NCBI GenBank assembly: GCA_026400535.1 | Contig: JAPLOU010000047.1 | Span: 23,088 to 87,087 of the forward strand | Direction: 5' to 3' | DNA: 64,000 nucleotides | Origin: Hyphomicrobiales bacterium | Lineage (GTDB): Bacteria > Pseudomonadota > Alphaproteobacteria > Rhizobiales > Beijerinckiaceae | Shown here: piece after piece, positions 1 through 9,480 of the stretch | Layout of the letters: the number at the start of each line of letters is the position of its first letter | How positions within the stretch are numbered: position 1 is the stretch's first letter | The notes under the pieces: model-generated | Told to the model about the DNA's origin: nothing | Database searches by the model: none | The model's input: only the letters and a program-made list of their open reading frames with translations | Position numbers and translations under genes: made by a program

Positions 1-78
1 TCCGTTTCGAAGCCATGCAACCGCGATCCTGTGGTTGTGGCCGACAACCGGTTCGCTGGACCTGTGAAAGGCTCCGCC

Positions 79-333
79 ATGTCGACCCGGAAGATGGACA
101 GTTTCGAAATCCTGCGCCGCGCCCAGCAGCCTCAGGAATTGGCTGATGAGCGCAAGCGCGACGCCAAGAAACTCATTCACGCCATGCAGGTCCGCGACGA
201 CGATGTCAGCGCCCGGATGGCCAAGCTGAAGGCTCTTCGGCTGGCGAAGGAGGCGGAGGAGCTGGCCAACGCGCCCCCGCCGGTTGTCAAGAAAAAGCCA
301 GTTCCGCGCTCTGGGGCGAAGGCCAAGGCCTGA
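79..333 (+). CDS. small hypothetical protein, basic C-terminal tail
   Basis: I do not recognise this 84-residue protein. It is highly charged, rich in Lys, Arg, Ala and Glu, and probably mostly helical. It ends in a Pro/Lys tail (PPPVVKKKPVPRSGAKAKA) that looks disordered and could bind nucleic acid, which is inference. I chose the ATG at 79 (MSTRKMDSF) over an upstream in-frame start at 31 because an AAAGG stretch sits about ten bases before it. It has no signal peptide, membrane segment or cysteine. It converges on the metallo-hydrolase gene that ends at 343. Confidence 0.5.
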   Translation: MSTRKMDSFEILRRAQQPQELADERKRDAKKLIHAMQVRDDDVSARMAKLKALRLAKEAEELANAPPPVVKKKPVPRSGAKAKA

Positions 334-342
334 ACGGGCCGC

Positions 343-1404
343 CTAACCGGCAGCCTCCCAGACCATTCCGGGCAGGCTGGCACGGAAGCGCTCTTCAGCG
401 ATGTTTGACGCGGCCAGAGCGCTGAGCAACGCCTGTCGCGGCCGTTCGACGCCTTCATTGGTGAGCTGGAACGTGCCCCAGTGATGGCCCAGGGCGGCTT
501 CAGCCTTGAGGCTGAGCATCACCTGGATTGCTTCGTCCGGATTCATGTGGTTGTCGGCCATGAACCAACGCGGCTCGTAGGCGCCGATCGGCAGAATGGC
601 GAGCCTGAACGGCCCGAACGCCGCGCCATGGTCACGGAAAAAACCCCCGTCGTGATAACCTGTGTCGCCGACATGATAGATCCGGCCCAGCGGTGTGCCG
701 ATGACATAGGAGGCCCACAGCGCCATGCGGCGGTCGAGTGCGCCACGCGCCGACCAGTGATAGGCCGGCACCAGCGTTACATGGACACCGGCCGACAGCA
801 CAACCTTGCCAAGCCAGTCATGCGTCTCGACTGCAATGTCGGGCCGCTTGGTCCGAATGATCGTATCATTGCCCAAGGGGGCGATGATGCGGCAGCGGTC
901 CCGGTCGAAGATCCGGTAGACCGAAGCCAGATCGAGGTGGTCATAATGGTTGTGCGTAATCAGGATGGCGTCGATCTTCGGCAGGTTCCCGAAGGCGACG
1001 CCCGGCGGATTGACCCGGCGCGGCCCGGCGAACTGGACCGGGCTGGCGCGTTCAGAGAACAGCGGATCGGTGATCAGGTTGATTCCGCCTGCCTGGATCA
1101 GGAAGGTGGCGTGCCCGACATGGCTCACCCGGATTCCATCGGCCTTTGCGGGCGGCACATCCATTGGCGGGGTGGCGAAGCTGGCGGGCCAGCTCTCCTT
1201 ACCGCCCTCGACCTGCCAGCGGACGAAATCACGCAAGCCCTTGGTGATCTCCCGTCCGTCGGTGAAATGCAGGCCGTCGAAATTCTCGCTCACCGGCCCG
1301 TTGTAATACGGATTCCGGCCGCGCGCCCGCACGCCATAGGAGCCGCCAAGCAGTGTGGCGGCAGCGGGAATGCCCGCAAGTGTCATAAGTTTGCGGCGGT
1401 TCAT
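343..1404 (-). CDS. MBL-fold metallo-hydrolase (UlaG / NAPE-PLD type), Tat-exported
   Basis: A 353-residue metallo-beta-lactamase-fold hydrolase. The N-terminus MNRRKLMTLAG followed by a hydrophobic stretch looks like a twin-arginine or lipid-type export signal, so a periplasmic location is likely. The metal-binding motif THNHYDHLD lies near residue 150. Further conserved ligand segments are YHVGDTG and GHHWGTF. The family includes UlaG-like lactonases and N-acyl-phosphatidylethanolamine phospholipase D, and the region WFMADNHMNPDEA matches the latter group. The true substrate cannot be read from sequence. An in-frame TTG at 1440 would overlap the upstream PAP2 gene by four bases, but the ATG at 1404 directly precedes the export signal. 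It probably forms a two-gene unit with the PAP2 gene. Confidence 0.8.
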   Translation of the reverse strand: MNRRKLMTLAGIPAAATLLGGSYGVRARGRNPYYNGPVSENFDGLHFTDGREITKGLRDFVRWQVEGGKESWPASFATPPMDVPPAKADGIRVSHVGHATFLIQAGGINLITDPLFSERASPVQFAGPRRVNPPGVAFGNLPKIDAILITHNHYDHLDLASVYRIFDRDRCRIIAPLGNDTIIRTKRPDIAVETHDWLGKVVLSAGVHVTLVPAYHWSARGALDRRMALWASYVIGTPLGRIYHVGDTGYHDGGFFRDHGAAFGPFRLAILPIGAYEPRWFMADNHMNPDEAIQVMLSLKAEAALGHHWGTFQLTNEGVERPRQALLSALAASNIAEERFRASLPGMVWEAAG

Positions 1405-1436
1405 CGCACGCGATCTCGGGCCGGCAGGTCCGATTG

Positions 1437-2408
1437 TCAACCTGGCCCGCGACGCAGTAATGCAGCCTGCGGCATCGTGGCAGGTGACAGTGTGGCTTCA
1501 GGCCTTTTGATCCACTGCACGCGGGCGAGGCCAGCCAGCGTCAGGAATGTCAGGGCCGCTCCCGCGGCCACATCGACGAAATGGTGGCCGCCAATCGGGA
1601 TCGTCGACAGCACCACCACGAGCGCGAAAACCCAGGCTGCGACCGTCACCGAGCCATAGCCGCGCATGGCCAGCGGGATCAGCAGAGCCATGGCCGTATG
1701 GAACGAGGGGAAAGTGACGAGCCCTTCGGCCTTGTGGAGCTCGAACTGAACGAAGGTGCGGTTGCGCAACGCCTCGAAATCCCCGAGATGCCAGACGCCA
1801 GCATCGGCGGCGATGGCGCTGCGTGCGTCCTGGGCCGGCCCGTAGTAGGGATACGCTCCGACGGCCGGGAGCAGTGCGGCCACCACCCCGACGATCAGGC
1901 ATGTCAGCACCACGCCCCAGAAGAACTCGAGCACCCTCTCCGGACGCCGGACGACATTGAGGAACACCAGAGCATAGATCATGCCGAAGATGGTGTAGTG
2001 GTAGCTCGCATGCAGAACCTTGATCAGCAGCGACGACCCGTTGAGGAACGCCACCGTCGCCAGCCAGTCCAGCTGGAAGAAGCCATCGATGCTGGCGAAG
2101 AGATGATCCTGCAGCGGAAACGCAGCGCCCAGTGATGTCATGGCATAGCTGAGCATCGACAGCGGCGCGATCATGCCGATGAAGGCGGCGCTTGTCAGGG
2201 TGGCCAGCATCGCCAGATCGGAGCGCAGCACACATCCCAGCCCGATCAGTCCGGCAACCAGCGCCGCAGCCAGGGATGCTGCCTCGACAGAACCTTGGCT
2301 GACGCTGATCCCCTGCAGGGTCAGGATCGCCACCGCCGCCGCCAGCATGGCGGCATACATGGCAAGAAGCGGCGCAAAGGCGCGCAGGTAAGGATGTGGC
2401 GCTGGCAT
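1437..2408 (-). CDS. PAP2-superfamily membrane phosphatase
   Basis: A 323-residue integral membrane protein of the type 2 phosphatidic acid phosphatase superfamily. The conserved catalytic segments are PSFHTAMA near residue 235 and GGHHFVDVAAG near residue 275, with the two catalytic histidines. Several hydrophobic helices span residues 10-165 and continue between and after the motifs. An upstream LHASYHYT segment is typical of the Aur1/Ipt1-like PAP2 subgroup, which acts on lipid or inositol phosphates. The exact substrate is unknown. Its stop abuts the start region of the metallo-hydrolase, suggesting co-transcription and perhaps a shared role in phospholipid turnover (inference). Confidence 0.82.
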   Translation of the reverse strand: MPAPHPYLRAFAPLLAMYAAMLAAAVAILTLQGISVSQGSVEAASLAAALVAGLIGLGCVLRSDLAMLATLTSAAFIGMIAPLSMLSYAMTSLGAAFPLQDHLFASIDGFFQLDWLATVAFLNGSSLLIKVLHASYHYTIFGMIYALVFLNVVRRPERVLEFFWGVVLTCLIVGVVAALLPAVGAYPYYGPAQDARSAIAADAGVWHLGDFEALRNRTFVQFELHKAEGLVTFPSFHTAMALLIPLAMRGYGSVTVAAWVFALVVVLSTIPIGGHHFVDVAAGAALTFLTLAGLARVQWIKRPEATLSPATMPQAALLRRGPG

Positions 2409-2481
2409 GTCTGAACCCGCATTGTTGTTCGGATATTGCCAAACGAGCCTTTCCGCGCGCTTAACGGGACTCGATTCCGGC

Positions 2482-2510
2482 TTGACAAATGGGCGGTGTT
2501 CGGGTGTTAC
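2482..2510 (+). promoter_or_regulatory. possible ffh promoter
   Basis: A perfect TTGACA lies at 2482-2487, with a weak TGTTAC 17 bases downstream at 2505-2510. It falls in the 260-base gap between the divergent PAP2 gene and ffh. The -35 element is good but the -10 is poor, so this is only a candidate. No other structured element was seen in this gap. Confidence 0.35.
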
Positions 2511-2668
2511 CCCGCACTATATTGCTCGACAATGTCGCTGCTTCATCCGCCGACCTGCCCTGAGGGGCTGGAGGTCATCGCCCGACAGCGCGTTCTGCGC
2601 CCTCGGGCGTAAAAGCATTTGGGCGCGATGCTGTCGGATGAACCACAACAGCGGACGGTCACGGCCAT

Positions 2669-4270
2669 ATGTTCCAGAACCTGAGCGACAAGCTCAATGG
2701 CATCCTGCAGGCGCTTACCCGCCGCGGCTCGCTGACGGAAGATGACGTCAACGCGGCGCTGCGCGAGGTCCGGCGCGCCCTGCTGGAAGCCGACGTGGCT
2801 CTGGAAGTTGTGCGCAGCTTTACCGACAAGGTCCGCACGCGCGCCGTAGGGGCGGAAGTCCTCAAGTCCGTCACGCCGGGCCAGCAGGTCATCAAGATCG
2901 TCAACGATGTTCTGGTCGACACGCTCGGCGGCGAAGGTGAGGTGATCTCGCTCGATGCCGTACCGCCGGTGCCGATTCTGATGGTCGGCCTGCAGGGCTC
3001 GGGCAAGACCACATCGACCGCAAAGATCGCCAAGCGCCTCACTGATCGGGACAAGCGCAAGGTCCTCATGGCCTCGCTCGACACCCGCCGCCCGGCCGCG
3101 ATGGAGCAACTCGCCATCCTCGGCAAGCAGATCGGCGTCGAGACCTTGCCGATCGTTGCTGGCCAGACTGCGGTGCAGATCGCCCGCCGTGCCGTCGATG
3201 CGGCAAGGCTCGGCGGCTACGACGTCGTGATGCTCGACACGGCCGGTCGCGTCACGCTCGATGAAGCGCTGATGCTTGAGGTTGCCGAGGTCAAGGCCGC
3301 CACCAACCCGCATGAAGTGCTGCTTGTCGCCGACGCACTGACCGGCCAGGACGCCGTGAACACGGCTCGCGCCTTTGATGGCCGCGTCGGGCTGACCGGA
3401 ATTGTGCTGACCCGCATGGACGGCGACGGACGCGGCGGCGCTGCGCTCTCGATGCGTGCTGTCACTGGCAAGCCGATCAAGCTCGTCGGCACCGGCGAAA
3501 AGGTCGACGCGCTGGAGGAGTTTCATCCCGGCCGCGTCGCCAACCGGATCCTCGGCATGGGCGATATCGTCAGCCTGGTCGAGAAGGCTGCTGCCAACAT
3601 CGACCAGGCCGAAGCCCAGAAGATGGCCGAGCGCATGGCCAAGGGCAAATTCGACCTGAACGACATGCGCAGCCAGCTCAACCAGATGATGACCATGGGC
3701 GGCATTGGCGGCGTGATGGGCATGCTGCCCGGCATTGCCAAGGCGAAGGCCCAGATGGCCAGCGCCAATCTCGATGACAAGGTGATCAGGCGCCAGATCG
3801 CCATCATCGACTCGATGACCAAGGCCGAGCGCGCCGACCCGGAATTGCTGAAGGCGTCGCGCAAGCGCCGCATCGCCGCAGGCTCCGGCACGTCGCCAGA
3901 AGCCATCAACAAGCTCCTGAAGATGCATCGCGGCATGGCCGACATGATGAAGATGATGGGCAAGCAGAAGGGCGGCCTTCTCGGCAAGATGGGCCAGATG
4001 TTCGGGATCGGTGGCGGCGGCATGCCGGACATGGACCCCTCGAAAATGACGCCCGAGCAACTTGAACAGATCAAGAAACTCTCCGGTGGCCAGATGCCTC
4101 CGGGCTTCGGCGGCGGCAAGGGCCTGCCTCCGATGCCTCCGGGGTTGGGCGGCGGCGGGGGACTTGGACATCTGCCGAAGCTTCCCGGCCTCGGCAATCC
4201 GGGCATGCCCGGTCCCAAGGGAGGCCTCCCCGGCCTCGGCTTCAACCCGTTCGGGGGGAAGAAGAAATAG
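2669..4270 (+). CDS. ffh: signal recognition particle protein Ffh
   Basis: The 533-residue SRP GTPase binds signal sequences of nascent membrane proteins and docks with FtsY. The helical N domain covers residues 1-90. The G domain has the P-loop GLQGSGKTT at 108-116, DTAGR at 189-193 and TRMDGDGRGG around 248-256. The methionine-rich M domain follows at about 325-430. A Gly/Pro/Met/Lys-rich tail of roughly 90 residues ends in GGKKK and makes the protein longer than the usual 450-500. It starts the conserved ffh-rpsP-rimM-trmD order. The gene encoding 4.5S RNA was not seen nearby. Confidence 0.97.
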   Translation: MFQNLSDKLNGILQALTRRGSLTEDDVNAALREVRRALLEADVALEVVRSFTDKVRTRAVGAEVLKSVTPGQQVIKIVNDVLVDTLGGEGEVISLDAVPPVPILMVGLQGSGKTTSTAKIAKRLTDRDKRKVLMASLDTRRPAAMEQLAILGKQIGVETLPIVAGQTAVQIARRAVDAARLGGYDVVMLDTAGRVTLDEALMLEVAEVKAATNPHEVLLVADALTGQDAVNTARAFDGRVGLTGIVLTRMDGDGRGGAALSMRAVTGKPIKLVGTGEKVDALEEFHPGRVANRILGMGDIVSLVEKAAANIDQAEAQKMAERMAKGKFDLNDMRSQLNQMMTMGGIGGVMGMLPGIAKAKAQMASANLDDKVIRRQIAIIDSMTKAERADPELLKASRKRRIAAGSGTSPEAINKLLKMHRGMADMMKMMGKQKGGLLGKMGQMFGIGGGGMPDMDPSKMTPEQLEQIKKLSGGQMPPGFGGGKGLPPMPPGLGGGGGLGHLPKLPGLGNPGMPGPKGGLPGLGFNPFGGKKK

Positions 4271-4297
4271 GTTCGCGGGAGGCAATCGCTTTTCCGG

Positions 4298-4403
4298 TCA
4301 TCGTCCTTTGACAGGCTCAGGATCAGGATCGGAAAGGGGACTGCTGCCCGGACAAGACGAAGCAAGGCCTCTCTTCCTCATCCTGAGCCTGTCGAAGGAC
4401 GAC
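4298..4403. repeat. inverted pair of REP-like elements
   Basis: Two copies of one motif lie in opposite orientation between ffh and rpsP. The first, at 4298-4330, contains CCTTTGACAGGCTCAGGATC. The second, at 4376-4403, contains CTGAGCCTGTCGAAGGAC, its reverse complement with small changes. A third copy occurs at 12795-12816. The motif is a familiar intergenic repeat of GC-rich alphaproteobacteria, and an inverted pair can fold as a long hairpin in the ffh-rpsP transcript. Confidence 0.7.
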
Positions 4404-4449
4404 GCAGAGGGGCCGGACACCAGACGCTAGCAAACCAAAGGAAACCACC

Positions 4450-4797
4450 ATGTCCGTGAAAATCCGCCTCGCCCGTGGCGGCGCCAAGAAGCGCCCGCAC
4501 TACCAGATCGTCATCGCTGACAGCCACTCGCCGCGTGATGGCCGCTTCATCGAGCGCATTGGCCGCTTCGACCCCATGAAACCGAAGGATTCGCCCGAGC
4601 GCGTCGTTCTCGACGTCGAAAAGGCCAAGGATTGGCTCGCCAAGGGTGCCCAGCCAACCGACCGCGTCGCCCGCTTCCTCGATTCCCATGGCCTGATCAA
4701 GCGCAAGGCCCGCAACAACCCTGAGAAGGCCGTTCCCGGCGAGAAGATGAAAGAACGCGCCGAGAAGAAGGCCGCTAGACCGGCTGCCGAAGCCTGA
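4450..4797 (+). CDS. rpsP: 30S ribosomal protein S16
   Basis: The 115-residue small-subunit protein S16 binds 16S rRNA and is needed for 30S assembly. The N-terminus [18 protein letters not shown] and the following [18 protein letters not shown] are family signatures. The last 35 residues are a charged Lys/Glu/Ala extension, common in alphaproteobacteria. It follows ffh after a 180-base gap holding the inverted REP pair and precedes rimM. Confidence 0.97.
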   Translation: MSVKIRLARGGAKKRPHYQIVIADSHSPRDGRFIERIGRFDPMKPKDSPERVVLDVEKAKDWLAKGAQPTDRVARFLDSHGLIKRKARNNPEKAVPGEKMKERAEKKAARPAAEA

Positions 4798-4820
4798 TCT
4801 TTCCAGCGGTTCGGTGCGCG

Positions 4821-4955
4821 CCCTCCCCCTCCCGCAAGCGCGGGACTTGGACAGCCGTGCCCGTTCACACCGAGCGAGCCCGGCCCGATGATCGCGGGCG
4901 GGCTCGGGCGCGGCAGTCCCCTCCCCTCGCGGCAGGGGAAAGGCTGAGGGAGACG
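4821..4955. repeat. GC-rich intergenic repeat-like sequence
   Basis: The 212-base rpsP-rimM gap holds C-rich and G-rich tracts (CCCTCCCCCTCCCGC near 4821 and GGCAGGGGAAAGGCTGAGGG near 4931) that can pair with each other or form small hairpins. It resembles dispersed intergenic repeats of this group of bacteria, but only one copy is present here, so its repetitive nature is inferred. No gene fits the gap. Confidence 0.3.
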
Positions 4956-5009
4956 GGTCACGCAACCCAAGCTGCCCGCACTCTGCAGTGACCCCAAACG
5001 GACGCAAAG

Positions 5010-5525
5010 ATGCCCGCCACCCTCGTCCTTCTCGGCCGTTTCGGACGCGCCCATGGGGTGAAGGGGGAGGTGCGATTGCAATCCTTCACTGCCGATCCGC
5101 ACGCCATCGCGCACTACAATCCGCTGACCACAGCGGATGGCGCGCGGCTGTTCAAGCTCACCTCGGTGAAGCCCGCCAAGGACATGCTGATCGCCCGCGT
5201 GGCCGGCGTCGAGGGCCGTGAGGCGGCGGAAGCCCTGAATGGCATCGCCTTGTTTGCCCCGCGCGAACGCCTGCCGACGCCCACCGAAGACGACGAATTC
5301 CTGATGGCCGATCTGATCGGCTGTGCGGTGGTCCTCAGCGATGGCAGCACGTTCGGCACTGTGGTCGATGTCCCGAACTATGGCGCAGGCGATCTCATCG
5401 ACATCAAGCCGGCCAAGGGCGGGGCGAGCGTGCTGCTGCCCTTCACAAAGACCTTCGTGCCGGCCGTCGACATCTCCGCGCGGCATGTGGTGATCGACCC
5501 GCCCGCCGGGCTTTTTGATGTCTGA
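5010..5525 (+). CDS. rimM: ribosome maturation factor RimM
   Basis: A 171-residue 30S maturation factor that binds S19 and helps process the 16S rRNA 3' domain. It opens with [21 protein letters not shown], matching the family signature of the N-terminal RimM domain. The C-terminal PRC-barrel-like domain carries [10 protein letters not shown] and the end motif [12 protein letters not shown]. It lies between rpsP and trmD, the usual order, with a gap of about 100 bases before trmD. Confidence 0.96.
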   Translation: MPATLVLLGRFGRAHGVKGEVRLQSFTADPHAIAHYNPLTTADGARLFKLTSVKPAKDMLIARVAGVEGREAAEALNGIALFAPRERLPTPTEDDEFLMADLIGCAVVLSDGSTFGTVVDVPNYGAGDLIDIKPAKGGASVLLPFTKTFVPAVDISARHVVIDPPAGLFDV

Positions 5526-5629
5526 CACCATTGGCAATAGGCCGATGGAACGCGCGAGCGCGCGCCCGGACCCAGCTCTGAGCGTCATCATCTTTGACTT
5601 CTCAACGATGATGAACAATGAGACGTCCC

Positions 5630-6313
5630 ATGAGCTTCCGCGCCAGCATCCTCACGCTTTATCCCGAGATGTTTCCCGGCCCGTTGGGCTTGTCGCTCTC
5701 TGGAGAGGCGCTGAAGGCCGGCCTTTGGTCGCTTGTGACCCACCAGATCCGCACCCATGGCCTTGGCCGCCACCGCGCCGTCGATGATACGCCGGCGGGC
5801 GGAGGGCCGGGCATGGTCATCCGCTGCGATGTGCTGGCCGCCGCCCTTGATGGCGCAGTGCCCGCTGATGACACGCGCCCTCGCCTGCTGATGAGCCCGC
5901 GCGGCAGGGCGCTGACCCACAGCCGCGCCCGGGAACTGGCGGCAGGTCCGGGCGCTGTCATCATCTGCGGCCGTTTCGAGGGCGTCGATCAGCGCGTGAT
6001 CGAAGCGCGCGCACTCGAGGAGGTTTCAATCGGCGACTATGTGCTGTCCGGCGGCGAGATCGCGGCGATGGTGCTGCTTGATGCCTGCGTCCGCCTCATC
6101 CCCGGCGTGATGGGAAAGAGCCATTCGGGCGATGAGGAGAGCTTCGAGGGCGGGCTGCTCGAATATCCGCACTATACAAGGCCGCGCGAATGGGAGGGCC
6201 GCACCATCCCGGATGTGCTGAACAGCGGCAACCATGCCGCCATCGCACGCTGGCGGCGGGCGGAGGCCGAACGGCTGACCCGCGAACGACGTCCCGACCT
6301 GATCAAGGATTGA
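5630..6313 (+). CDS. trmD: tRNA (guanine-N1)-methyltransferase TrmD
   Basis: A 227-residue SPOUT methyltransferase that makes m1G37 in tRNAs reading CNN codons and prevents frameshifting. Conserved segments are [11 protein letters not shown] at the N-terminus, [13 protein letters not shown], the knot segment [37 protein letters not shown] and the C-terminal [18 protein letters not shown] chose the ATG at 5630 (MSFRASIL) rather than 5618 because homologues start there. The gene rplS, often next to trmD, is absent. The following gene, mtaB, is convergent and ends only six bases away. Confidence 0.96.
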   Translation: MSFRASILTLYPEMFPGPLGLSLSGEALKAGLWSLVTHQIRTHGLGRHRAVDDTPAGGGPGMVIRCDVLAAALDGAVPADDTRPRLLMSPRGRALTHSRARELAAGPGAVIICGRFEGVDQRVIEARALEEVSIGDYVLSGGEIAAMVLLDACVRLIPGVMGKSHSGDEESFEGGLLEYPHYTRPREWEGRTIPDVLNSGNHAAIARWRRAEAERLTRERRPDLIKD

Positions 6314-6318
6314 CGGCG

Positions 6319-7599
6319 TCAGGCTGCCAGCAGCCGCGCGCCATCTTCGCCGGTGATGGCAACCGGCAGCAGCAGGCCGGGCTGAACCTTGCCCGCGAAC
6401 CGGACCGGCGCAAAGCCTTCCGTGCGCCCGACATCGCCGCGCTCGGTCAGCACGCAAAGCGTCCGACCGACCTGCTTGGTCAGATGCGCCCTGTAGGCCG
6501 CGTCCCCCGCCAGCCGCAGGCGCCTTGCACGCTCGACGATGACCTGAGCCGGCAGCTGCGGCATGCGCGCAGCCGGCGTGCCCTCGCGTGGCGAGAACGG
6601 GAAGACATGCAGATGCGTGAGGCCGCATTCGGCGATCAGATCGGCAGACCGCTGGAACGCAGCCTCGTCTTCCGTCGGAAACCCGGCAATGAGATCGGCG
6701 CCGAACACCATGTCGGGCCGGGCCTGCTGCATCTCGCTTGAGAAGCGGATCGCGTCGGCGCGTGTGTGGCGCCGCTTCATGCGCTTGAGGATGAGGTCGT
6801 CGCCCGATTGCAGCGACAGGTGCAGATGCGGCATCAGCCGCGCGTCACCGGCGATCGCATCACGCAGGGCATCGTCCACCTCCACCGCGTCAATCGATGA
6901 CAGGCGCAGGCGCGGCAAGTCCGGCACATGGCGCAGGATCGCCTGCACCAGAAGCCCCAGCGTGGGCGCGCCCGGCAGGTCCTTGCCATAGCCTGTCATG
7001 TCGACCCCGGTGAGGACCACCTCCTTGGCGCCATGGGCCACGAGCTGCCTGACCTGCTCGACGACAGCTCCCATCGGCACCGACCGGGAATTGCCGCGGC
7101 CAAAAGGAATGATACAGAAGGTGCAACGGTGATCGCAGCCGTTCTGGACCTGCACGAAAGCGCGGGTGTGGTGCTCGAAGGCATCAAGCATGTGCAACGC
7201 GGTATCGCGCACGGTCATGATATCGGCCACCTGCACCTTCGCGAACTCCGAAAGGCCGAAGCCCGCCGAAAAGCTGTTGGATGCGGCAAGCGCCTGCCAG
7301 CTTCGCGGTTGCATCTTCTCATGATTGCCCAACACCAGCGCAACCTCGGGCAGGCTGGCGAAGCGGCCGGGTTCGATTTGCGCCGCGCAGCCCGTGACGA
7401 CAATGCGGGCTCCCGGGTTTTCCCGTCCGAGGCGCCGGATGGATTGCCGCGCCTGACGCGTTGCCTCGGCCGTGACGGCGCATGTGTTGATCACGATGAG
7501 ATCACGGTGCCCTGCCGCCTCCGCCTGCCGCTTGATCGCCTCGCTCTCGTAGACATTCAGCCGACAGCCAAAGCTGACGACGCGGACAGCCTCGCCCAT
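6319..7599 (-). CDS. mtaB: tRNA t6A methylthiotransferase MtaB
   Basis: A 426-residue radical-SAM enzyme that converts t6A37 to ms2t6A37 in tRNAs decoding ANN codons. The N-terminal UPF0004 domain supplies cluster cysteines at about C12 (SFGCRLN), C40 (INTCAVT) and C71 (TGCAAQ). The radical-SAM cluster CDHRCTFC has cysteines at 155, 159 and 162. A TRAM-like domain closes the protein. The start overlaps the dapF stop by one base (TGATG), indicating translational coupling. The dapF-mtaB pairing is common in Hyphomicrobiales, where ftsY often follows; ftsY is not present here. Confidence 0.94.
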   Translation of the reverse strand: MGEAVRVVSFGCRLNVYESEAIKRQAEAAGHRDLIVINTCAVTAEATRQARQSIRRLGRENPGARIVVTGCAAQIEPGRFASLPEVALVLGNHEKMQPRSWQALAASNSFSAGFGLSEFAKVQVADIMTVRDTALHMLDAFEHHTRAFVQVQNGCDHRCTFCIIPFGRGNSRSVPMGAVVEQVRQLVAHGAKEVVLTGVDMTGYGKDLPGAPTLGLLVQAILRHVPDLPRLRLSSIDAVEVDDALRDAIAGDARLMPHLHLSLQSGDDLILKRMKRRHTRADAIRFSSEMQQARPDMVFGADLIAGFPTEDEAAFQRSADLIAECGLTHLHVFPFSPREGTPAARMPQLPAQVIVERARRLRLAGDAAYRAHLTKQVGRTLCVLTERGDVGRTEGFAPVRFAGKVQPGLLLPVAITGEDGARLLAA

Positions 7600-8504
7600 C
7601 AGCCGGCCGCCCTGAAAATCGATGCCTCGAAACGGCCCTCGTGTTCCAATGCGGTCGGTCCGGTCATCAGCACATGGCCGTCATCCTCGCGCCAGGCGAT
7701 GATCAGGTCACCTCCGGGCAGCGACACGGTCGCCTCGCGCGCCGCCAGATCGCGCCGCACCGCCGCCACCAGCGCCGCACACGCGCCGGAACCGCAGGCC
7801 TTGGTCAGCCCCGCCCCGCGCTCCCAGACGCGCAGGACGATGTGGTCCGGCCTGACGACGGCGGCCAGCGAGATATTGGCACGATCCGGGAAGATCGGAT
7901 GGTTTTCGAGCAGCGGCCCGAAGCGCTCAAGGTCGTAGCGGTAAGGGTCATCGACGAAGAACACCGCATGCGGGTTGCCCATCGAGACCACGCCGGGCGT
8001 ATGCAGGATCGGATCGTCGATCGGCCCGATCTGCAGTTCGATGCCGGAGGTGTCAAAGAACGGATCGCGCGTCGGGATATCTTGCCAATTCAGCTTCGGC
8101 GGGCCCATGTCGACCGTGAAGACCGTTTCGGAGAGACGCGTGATCGGCAGGCGCCCTGCCTTGGTCTCGACCACCAACGGGCGGTTGCCGCCCTGCCCCA
8201 TCCGGGCATCGCTCATCATGGCCCAGCCGACGCAGCGTGTGCCGTTGCCACAGGCTCCTGCCTCCGAACCATCCGTGTTGTAGATGCGGACATAGGCGTC
8301 GGTACCGGCACTGACCGGATCATGCAGGACCATAAGCTGGTCGAAGAATGACCCACGCGCCCGGGCAATGGCCCGCGCATCGGCGGCGCGCACGCGAAAC
8401 CCTGCGCCGCGCAGGTCGATCACGACGATCTCGTTGCCAAGACCGTTCATCTTGAGGAACCGGCACCCCGCAAGCGGATGATCCGAATGGTGATCTGCGC
8501 CCAT
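7599..8504 (-). CDS. dapF: diaminopimelate epimerase
   Basis: A 301-residue cofactor-independent epimerase that interconverts LL- and meso-diaminopimelate for lysine and peptidoglycan synthesis. Both catalytic cysteines are visible, in ACGNGTRCV and in [24 protein letters not shown] at the N-terminus and GNPHAVFF are further family signatures. I placed the start at the ATG at 8504 ([10 protein letters not shown]). Longer in-frame options add a cysteine-rich stretch unlike the family. The stop overlaps the mtaB start by one base. Confidence 0.95.
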   Translation of the reverse strand: MGADHHSDHPLAGCRFLKMNGLGNEIVVIDLRGAGFRVRAADARAIARARGSFFDQLMVLHDPVSAGTDAYVRIYNTDGSEAGACGNGTRCVGWAMMSDARMGQGGNRPLVVETKAGRLPITRLSETVFTVDMGPPKLNWQDIPTRDPFFDTSGIELQIGPIDDPILHTPGVVSMGNPHAVFFVDDPYRYDLERFGPLLENHPIFPDRANISLAAVVRPDHIVLRVWERGAGLTKACGSGACAALVAAVRRDLAAREATVSLPGGDLIIAWREDDGHVLMTGPTALEHEGRFEASIFRAAG

Positions 8505-8527
8505 GTCGCCTCCCTGTCTGCGGCAGC

Positions 8528-8555
8528 TGTATAGGTCAGTTTTGCGGCTGCACAA
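8528..8555 (-). promoter_or_regulatory. candidate dapF-mtaB promoter
   Basis: On the minus strand a TTGTGC (8555-8550) is followed after 16 bases by TATACA (8533-8528). The dapF ATG lies 24 bases beyond the -10 box. Spacing and match to a sigma-70 promoter are fair. Confidence 0.42.
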
Positions 8556-8630
8556 AAGCATCAATGCCGGTGGTCTTGTCTCGCAACCACCGCATTCGCG
8601 CATTAAGGTTTCCTTGTCGCGCGAATCGCC

Positions 8631-9473
8631 GTGGTTGGGACAGCACCAGTGAAGCATGTGACATCAAGGCAACGCCTCGTTCGCATCACGGCCGCGATCC
8701 TCGTCGCGGCGGGACTGCCGATTGCAGCAGCGCTGGGGCAAACGACCGTTCCAGCTCCCCAGCCGGTCGAGAGCGCCCCCTTGCCGCCGCCCTTCGCCGC
8801 GCAGCCCGCGCCCGTTCCGGCTGCCCCAGCTGGCCCCGTAACGGCGCCTCCCGACCCGTTGCCGTCGGTCGCCTCCCCCGCCGCAGCCCCCCCGGCGGCA
8901 GCCGCTCCAGCCCCCGTGCAGACGCCACCCCCGCCGCAGCCGGTGCCGCCGGCAACGACCGCCCCTGTGGTCGACCGCAACGCGACGCTGGCCGGAAAGC
9001 CCGGCGACACCATGGGCGTCGACACGCTGGTGCTCGCGCCCAAACCGGCCCTGACGATTTCGGGCCAGACCACCTGGGACAAGGGCATCGAGATCCTTGC
9101 CGGCATTTTTTTGCGGCTGGAGCATGATGCGGGCCGTCTCGGGCTCAAGGTGGCCGGCCGGCCCCTCACCTATTTCGCCGAAACCGATGACATTGGCTTT
9201 CGTTACGAGGCGATCCTGCCCGTCGACCGGCTTCCCGACAATGCCACCCAGCTCGGCGACGTCCGGGCTGGCTCAACGCCCGGCGGGAATGCGCTGCGCT
9301 TCACCCACAAATCTCCTTACGACGACATCGACAGCACCTATGAGGGCATCACCGCCTATCTCGACGCCAAGGGGCTGACCGTGCGCGACCAGTTCCTCGA
9401 GGAATATGTCGGCGACCTGAAGGACCCGGGCGATGCCGGCTTCGAGGTCAACATCTACGTCCAGCCGCGCTGA
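8631..9473 (+). CDS. exported protein with proline-rich linker and GyrI-like domain
   Basis: A 280-residue protein with a signal peptide at about residues 15-36 ([19 protein letters not shown]). An Ala/Pro linker follows (about 37-112), then a globular domain. The last 150 residues resemble the GyrI-like / AraC effector-binding fold: paired beta-alpha units, [18 protein letters not shown], and the ending [13 protein letters not shown] to VNIYVQPR. GyrI-like domains usually bind small ligands in the cytoplasm, so an exported copy on a flexible tether is uncommon. The start codon is GTG; a second GTG at 8649 is possible. It is divergent from dapF, and its function is unknown. Confidence 0.65.
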   Translation: MVGTAPVKHVTSRQRLVRITAAILVAAGLPIAAALGQTTVPAPQPVESAPLPPPFAAQPAPVPAAPAGPVTAPPDPLPSVASPAAAPPAAAAPAPVQTPPPPQPVPPATTAPVVDRNATLAGKPGDTMGVDTLVLAPKPALTISGQTTWDKGIEILAGIFLRLEHDAGRLGLKVAGRPLTYFAETDDIGFRYEAILPVDRLPDNATQLGDVRAGSTPGGNALRFTHKSPYDDIDSTYEGITAYLDAKGLTVRDQFLEEYVGDLKDPGDAGFEVNIYVQPR

Positions 9474-9480
9474 ATCGCGC

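Noticed and set aside
2409..2668. 4.5S RNA gene (ffs) upstream of ffh
   Set aside because: The conserved SRP RNA tetraloop region with its GGAAG core was not found in this gap.
2543..4285. A 580-codon open frame on the minus strand opposite ffh
   Set aside because: Antisense shadow of ffh, rich in His, Ala, Leu and Asp, with no recognisable domain.
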